5,949 nucleotides of DNA from an uncultured Curtobacterium sp. (lineage in GTDB: Bacteria > Actinomycetota > Actinomycetes > Actinomycetales > Microbacteriaceae), in the NCBI GenBank assembly GCA_913774725.1, contig CAJYIG010000232.1, forward strand, positions 1 through 5,949. Direction: 5' to 3'. This document shows positions 5,173-5,949 of the stretch, piece after piece. The notes under the pieces were generated by a model. It was given only the letters and a program-made list of their open reading frames with translations, was not told the DNA's origin and did not search any database. Within the stretch, counting starts at the first letter, position 1, and every line of letters begins with the position of its first letter. Both the position numbers and the translations under genes were made by a program.

Positions 5173-5949
5173 GTGCCCGACTCGACGCCCTCGCTCCGCT
5201 TCCGTACCCCGCCGGGCTGGCCGACGCCGTCCGCCGCGTGGGTCGACCTGTACCAGGGCGCCGAGCCCGCCGCCGGGTGGACCCCCGCTGACGACCTGCC
5301 GCCGGCGCCCGCTGGATGGGTGTTCTGGGTGCCGACGCGGCCGTTGCGTCGCTCGGTGTCCCGCGGCACGACCGCGGTGACGGTGGTCGGCGCAGCGGTG
5401 GCGCTCGCCTCCTTCCTCGTCCTCGTCGTCCTCTGGGCCACCGACGGACCGGCCGTCCTGGCGCTGGCGCCGCTCATCGCGGGTGTCGCGCTCTGGGTGG
5501 TCGGCGCCTCCCGGCACGGCGACGGGGTCGTGGCAGCGGTCGGCCGGGTCCGCGACCGGTCCGCCGCCCGTCGTGCGCAGGCGCTGTCCGGTCCAGGTGC
5601 CGCGGCCCACGCGGACCCGGGCCAGGGGTCGGCCCTCGCCGCCTGGTCGGCCGAGGCGTGGTCCGTGCCGTCCGCCCGGCCCTTCGTCGAGGGCCCGCCC
5701 TCCAGGGTCGTGCTCCGGGCGCAGCGTGTGCTGCTGTCCGTCACCGCCGGGGTCGCAGCGGCCGTGCTCGTGGCGGGGACCTCGATGTCGCTCCTGCCCC
5801 TCGTCCCCGCCGTGGAGGACGTCGCTGCGGCGGCGTTCGGCTCCGCCGACCCGGGGTTCGGCGGGCCTGACGACGCCCAGGTGCCGGAGTGGTCGTCGGA
5901 CGACGGTCACACGAACGTGACGTGGCTGGCCGGCGACGACGAGTGGGAG
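5173..5949 (+). CDS. Multi-helix membrane protein with N-terminal tryptophan-rich motif (3' end outside window)
   Basis: An uninterrupted frame from GTG 5173 to the window end gives 259 residues, with no stop yet. The N terminus carries a Trp/Pro/Gly-rich segment: PPGWPTPSAAWV (13-24) and GWTPADDLPPAPAGWVFW (35-52), a repeated P-x-GW theme seen in many actinobacterial membrane proteins. Two adjacent hydrophobic helices follow (about 67-89 and 93-112), then a basic, Ala/Arg-rich stretch (123-140) and a polar region. A third helix (about 186-208) leads into an acidic tail (214-259). No enzyme motif is visible and the family is not recognised. The start is supported by TACTCT six bases upstream; the chosen frame has hydrophobic helices and third-position GC typical of coding DNA, whereas overlapping open frames are Arg/Pro-rich shadows. 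Confidence 0.75.
   Translation, partial: MPDSTPSLRFRTPPGWPTPSAAWVDLYQGAEPAAGWTPADDLPPAPAGWVFWVPTRPLRRSVSRGTTAVTVVGAAVALASFLVLVVLWATDGPAVLALAPLIAGVALWVVGASRHGDGVVAAVGRVRDRSAARRAQALSGPGAAAHADPGQGSALAAWSAEAWSVPSARPFVEGPPSRVVLRAQRVLLSVTAGVAAAVLVAGTSMSLLPLVPAVEDVAAAAFGSADPGFGGPDDAQVPEWSSDDGHTNVTWLAGDDEWE

Noticed and set aside
5316..5870. Plus-strand open frame of 184 codons within the last gene
   Set aside because: It overlaps the 5173 frame, which has a promoter-like hexamer, hydrophobic helices and a Trp-rich motif. The 184-codon frame is Arg/Gly-rich throughout.
4846..5910. Minus-strand open frame of 354 codons over the GNAT and membrane protein region
   Set aside because: It overlaps the GNAT gene in another frame and is antisense to the membrane protein. 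Arg/Gly-rich with no motif.

Overview
The window is compact, very GC-rich DNA with strong G/C bias at third codon positions, frequent GTG starts and short intergenic gaps. With the gene content (PiT transporter, N-terminally extended lipoate ligase, small GNAT, tryptophan-rich-motif membrane protein) this points to a high-GC actinobacterium. Microbacteriaceae, possibly Curtobacterium, is my best guess; the genus is an impression and was not tested.

Left part, minus strand (1-2174): a three-gene unit read right to left. It comprises a PiT-family phosphate permease (2174-1038), an 89-residue two-helix membrane protein (1029-760) and an acetamidase/formamidase (733 to beyond base 1, 3' end outside). 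The PiT stop codon overlaps the Shine-Dalgarno of the small gene, and the amidase follows after 26 bp with its own strong Shine-Dalgarno, so this looks like one operon. Two adjacent 11-nt direct repeats of GTTCA type, resembling an actinobacterial PhoP (PHO) box, sit just upstream of the PiT promoter.

Middle, plus strand: a divergently transcribed alpha/beta hydrolase of the monoacylglycerol lipase/lysophospholipase type (2273-3142). A 182-bp intergenic region follows with three successive inverted repeats, one a 62-nt near-perfect compound hairpin and one a perfect 16-bp stem. Next is a lipoate-protein ligase-like protein (3325-4374) with the accessory domain at the N terminus, then a 109-residue membrane-anchored protein (4447-4776).

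Right part: a small GNAT-fold protein on the minus strand (5080-4796) converges on the previous gene. It diverges from a multi-helix membrane protein (5173 to beyond 5949, plus strand) that runs off the window.

Five of the eight gene starts have a TANNNT -10-like hexamer ending 6-7 nt before the start codon and no convincing Shine-Dalgarno, and a sixth is close to this. This suggests leaderless transcription as the default for first genes here. The two downstream operon genes instead carry clear Shine-Dalgarno sequences. No tRNA, rRNA, CRISPR, insertion sequence or obviously foreign segment was seen, and no gene-free stretch exceeds 182 bp. I see no clearly new defence or mobile system. The most distinctive items are the PHO-box-like PiT/amidase operon, the permuted lipoate ligase and the hairpin cluster.
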